The position numbers and the translations under genes are program-made. Below are positions 62,557 through 64,000 of a stretch of 64,000 nt of DNA, in pieces. This stretch comes from Tenacibaculum sp. MAR_2009_124 (GTDB taxonomy: Bacteria > Bacteroidota > Bacteroidia > Flavobacteriales > Flavobacteriaceae). Position 1 is the stretch's first letter; the number at the start of each line of letters is the position of its first letter. The DNA lies in assembly GCF_900105455.1 (NCBI RefSeq), contig NZ_FNSF01000005.1:310001-374000 (forward strand). Reading direction: 5' to 3'. Under the pieces are notes generated by a model. The model was not told where the DNA came from. It worked only from the letters and a program-made list of their open reading frames with translations, and searched no databases.

Positions 62557-63873
62557 ATGAAAAAAACTATTTTCACTCTTGCGACCCTTGCCGTATTTGT
62601 CTTCACATCAAATGCGCAAAAGGTTGAATTTGAAGAGTACGACTTAGACAATGGAATGCATGTAATTCTACATCAAGACAATACAGCTCCTGTTGTTACA
62701 ACATCTGTAATGTACCATGTTGGGGCCAAAGATGAACAACCAAACCGCACAGGAATGGCTCATTTCTTTGAACATTTGCTATTTGAAGGAACCAAAAACA
62801 TAAAAAAAGGAGAATGGTTTAAAATTGTTTCTTCTAACGGTGGTACTAATAATGCCAATACTACCGACGACAGAACTTACTATTATGAAGTTTTCCCTTC
62901 AAACAACCTTGAGTTAGGTTTATGGATGGAATCAGAACGATTATTACATCCAATCATTAAGCAAGAAGGTGTCGATACTCAAAATGAAGTTGTAAAAGAG
63001 GAAAAACGAATGAGAGTGGACAACCAACCTTATTCTCGTTTTTTAGAGAACGTTAAAAAACACATGTTTAAGAAGCATCCATATAAAGGGACTACCATTG
63101 GAAAAATGGAACATTTAGACGCTGCTACCTTAGACGATTTTTTAGCTTTCAATAAAAAATTCTACGTACCTAATAATGCTACCTTAGTTGTGGCTGGTGA
63201 CATAAACTTTTCTGAAACAAAGAAATTGATTGAAGCTTACTTTGGCTCTATTCCTAAAGGTGAAAACATTGTTAGAAACTTTCCAAAGGAAGATCCTATA
63301 CAAAAAGAGTTTACTGCAAAAGCGTACGATCCTAATATTCAAATTCCCGCGATCGTAGCAGCTTACAGAACACCTTCAATGAAAACTAGAGACGCTCGTG
63401 TTTTAGACATGATTTCTTCATATTTGAGTAGTGGAAAGAGCTCTGTTCTGTACAAAAAACTTGTTGACGATAAAAAGATGGCTTTACAAGCAGGTGCTTT
63501 CAACTTAAGTCAAGAAGACTACGGAACCTACATTCTATTTGCTCTTCCGTTAGGTAAAAATTCACTAAGTGATTTAGTAAAGGAAATGGATGTTGAAATT
63601 ATTAAAATTCAAAACGAATTAATTTCAGAAAAAGATTTCCAAAAACTACAAAACAAATTTGAAAACGACTTTGTTAATTCAAACTCTAGTGTTGAAGGTA
63701 TCGCGAACTCTTTAGCCCGTTTTAACGTATTATACGGCGACACTAATCTTATTAATTCGGAAATAGACATTTACAGATCTATTACAAGAGAAGAGATAAA
63801 AGCAGTAGCTAAAAAGTATTTAAACAAGAATCAACGTTTGGTAATGGAATACTTACCAGAATCAAAAAAATAA
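62557..63873 (+). CDS. M16-family zinc peptidase (insulinase-like), periplasmic
   Basis: 438 residues with a signal peptide (1-20, SNAQ). The inverted zinc motif HFFEH (69-73) is followed by the distal Glu in NEVVKEEKRMR; the later YRTPSM, SSYLSSGKSSVLYKKLVDDK and ALPLG regions are typical of the family. It degrades peptides, probably in the periplasm. The next gene also starts with a signal peptide and is probably the second M16 half, as many family members are encoded as pairs. Confidence 0.93.
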   Translation: MKKTIFTLATLAVFVFTSNAQKVEFEEYDLDNGMHVILHQDNTAPVVTTSVMYHVGAKDEQPNRTGMAHFFEHLLFEGTKNIKKGEWFKIVSSNGGTNNANTTDDRTYYYEVFPSNNLELGLWMESERLLHPIIKQEGVDTQNEVVKEEKRMRVDNQPYSRFLENVKKHMFKKHPYKGTTIGKMEHLDAATLDDFLAFNKKFYVPNNATLVVAGDINFSETKKLIEAYFGSIPKGENIVRNFPKEDPIQKEFTAKAYDPNIQIPAIVAAYRTPSMKTRDARVLDMISSYLSSGKSSVLYKKLVDDKKMALQAGAFNLSQEDYGTYILFALPLGKNSLSDLVKEMDVEIIKIQNELISEKDFQKLQNKFENDFVNSNSSVEGIANSLARFNVLYGDTNLINSEIDIYRSITREEIKAVAKKYLNKNQRLVMEYLPESKK

Positions 63874-63892
63874 TTCAGTAATAAGACATATT

Positions 63893-64000
63893 ATGAAAAA
63901 AACAATATTATCAGCATTAGCAGTGGTAACCATGTCTTTTGCTGTTTCAGCCCAACAAATAGACAGAAGTATACAACCAAAACCGGGGCCTTCTCCTAAA
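63893..64000 (+). CDS. Exported protein, probably second M16-family subunit, partial
   Basis: The ATG at 63893 opens 36 codons running off the right edge: a signal peptide MKKTILSALAVVTMSFAVSA and then QQIDRSIQPKPGPSPK. It starts 19 bases after the first M16 gene. Proline-rich openings of this form are typical of the second subunit in Bacteroidota M16 pairs. The catalytic region is outside the window. Confidence 0.6.
   Translation, partial: MKKTILSALAVVTMSFAVSAQQIDRSIQPKPGPSPK

Noticed and set aside
1..64000. tRNA, rRNA, CRISPR and insertion-sequence transposases
   Set aside because: I looked for tRNA T-loops, rRNA sequences, regularly spaced repeats and transposase motifs and found none.

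Overview
The window is a 64 kb chromosomal stretch from a member of the Bacteroidota, almost certainly Flavobacteriaceae (Tenacibaculum/Aquimarina/Polaribacter-like). The reasons are the low GC content, Bacteroidota promoters (TTTG, about 20 bases, TAnnTTTG) with no Shine-Dalgarno sequences, a type IX secretion C-terminal domain, SprB and lamin-tail repeats, a TonB receptor behind a TPP riboswitch, and short intergenic palindromes typical of the group. I see no rRNA, tRNA, CRISPR array or full transposon.

Layout. 1-2.1 kb: ECF-type sigma factor with a membrane TPR partner (cut by the window edge), and a lipoprotein. 2.2-4.9 kb: a two-gene unit pairing a SLATT-like two-helix membrane protein with an exported protein that has a possible caspase-like His/Cys C-terminus. 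5.1-15.2 kb: mostly housekeeping and salvage genes, namely a secreted GH65 glycosidase, a TlpA-like lipoprotein with a decayed paralogue before it, ferritin, ahcY, a phosphopantetheinyl transferase, a thiamine/nicotinamide riboside-type salvage operon and arfB. 15.3-21.0 kb: accessory DNA with an orphan ParD-like antitoxin, a Lamassu-type defence pair (Cap4-like nuclease plus Rad50-like ATPase), a DarT-like ADP-ribosyltransferase candidate with a zinc-ribbon partner, and then 1.1 kb of intergenic palindromes including a 338 bp tandem duplication.

The most interesting structure lies at 15.76-19.75 kb. Each accessory unit is followed, just past its last stop codon, by an imperfect inverted repeat built like an integron attC site. 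The start of each unit is complementary to the outer core at its own end, as expected of a gene cassette that can circularise. No integron integrase is present here.

21-35.3 kb: alpha/beta hydrolases, two parallel Crp/Fnr regulator plus oxidoreductase/electrophile-metabolism clusters (tautomerase/SDR/NTF2-like and HchA/nitroreductase), a POT-type transporter and a run of small poorly known proteins. 35.4-42.0 kb: biotin-dependent acyl-CoA carboxylase operon (carrier, biotin carboxylase, carboxyltransferase), then the TPP-riboswitch-controlled thiamine TonB receptor. 43-50.8 kb: a 2074-residue type IX secreted double nuclease with four lamin-tail repeats, and a frameshifted M43 metalloprotease. 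51-64 kb: core genes, namely a Bax inhibitor-1 family protein, sufS, a serine hydrolase, an SdpI-like protein, a SCO1-like protein, rseP, dinB, a LytS/LytTR-type two-component system, rpmA, rplU and an M16 peptidase pair cut by the right edge.

Thiamine genes occur in two places: the outer-membrane receptor at 39.7 kb and the inner-membrane transporter, binding protein and kinase at 13.2-14.6 kb. Together they could form one uptake and phosphorylation route. All functional calls rest on reading motifs and context; no database search was run.
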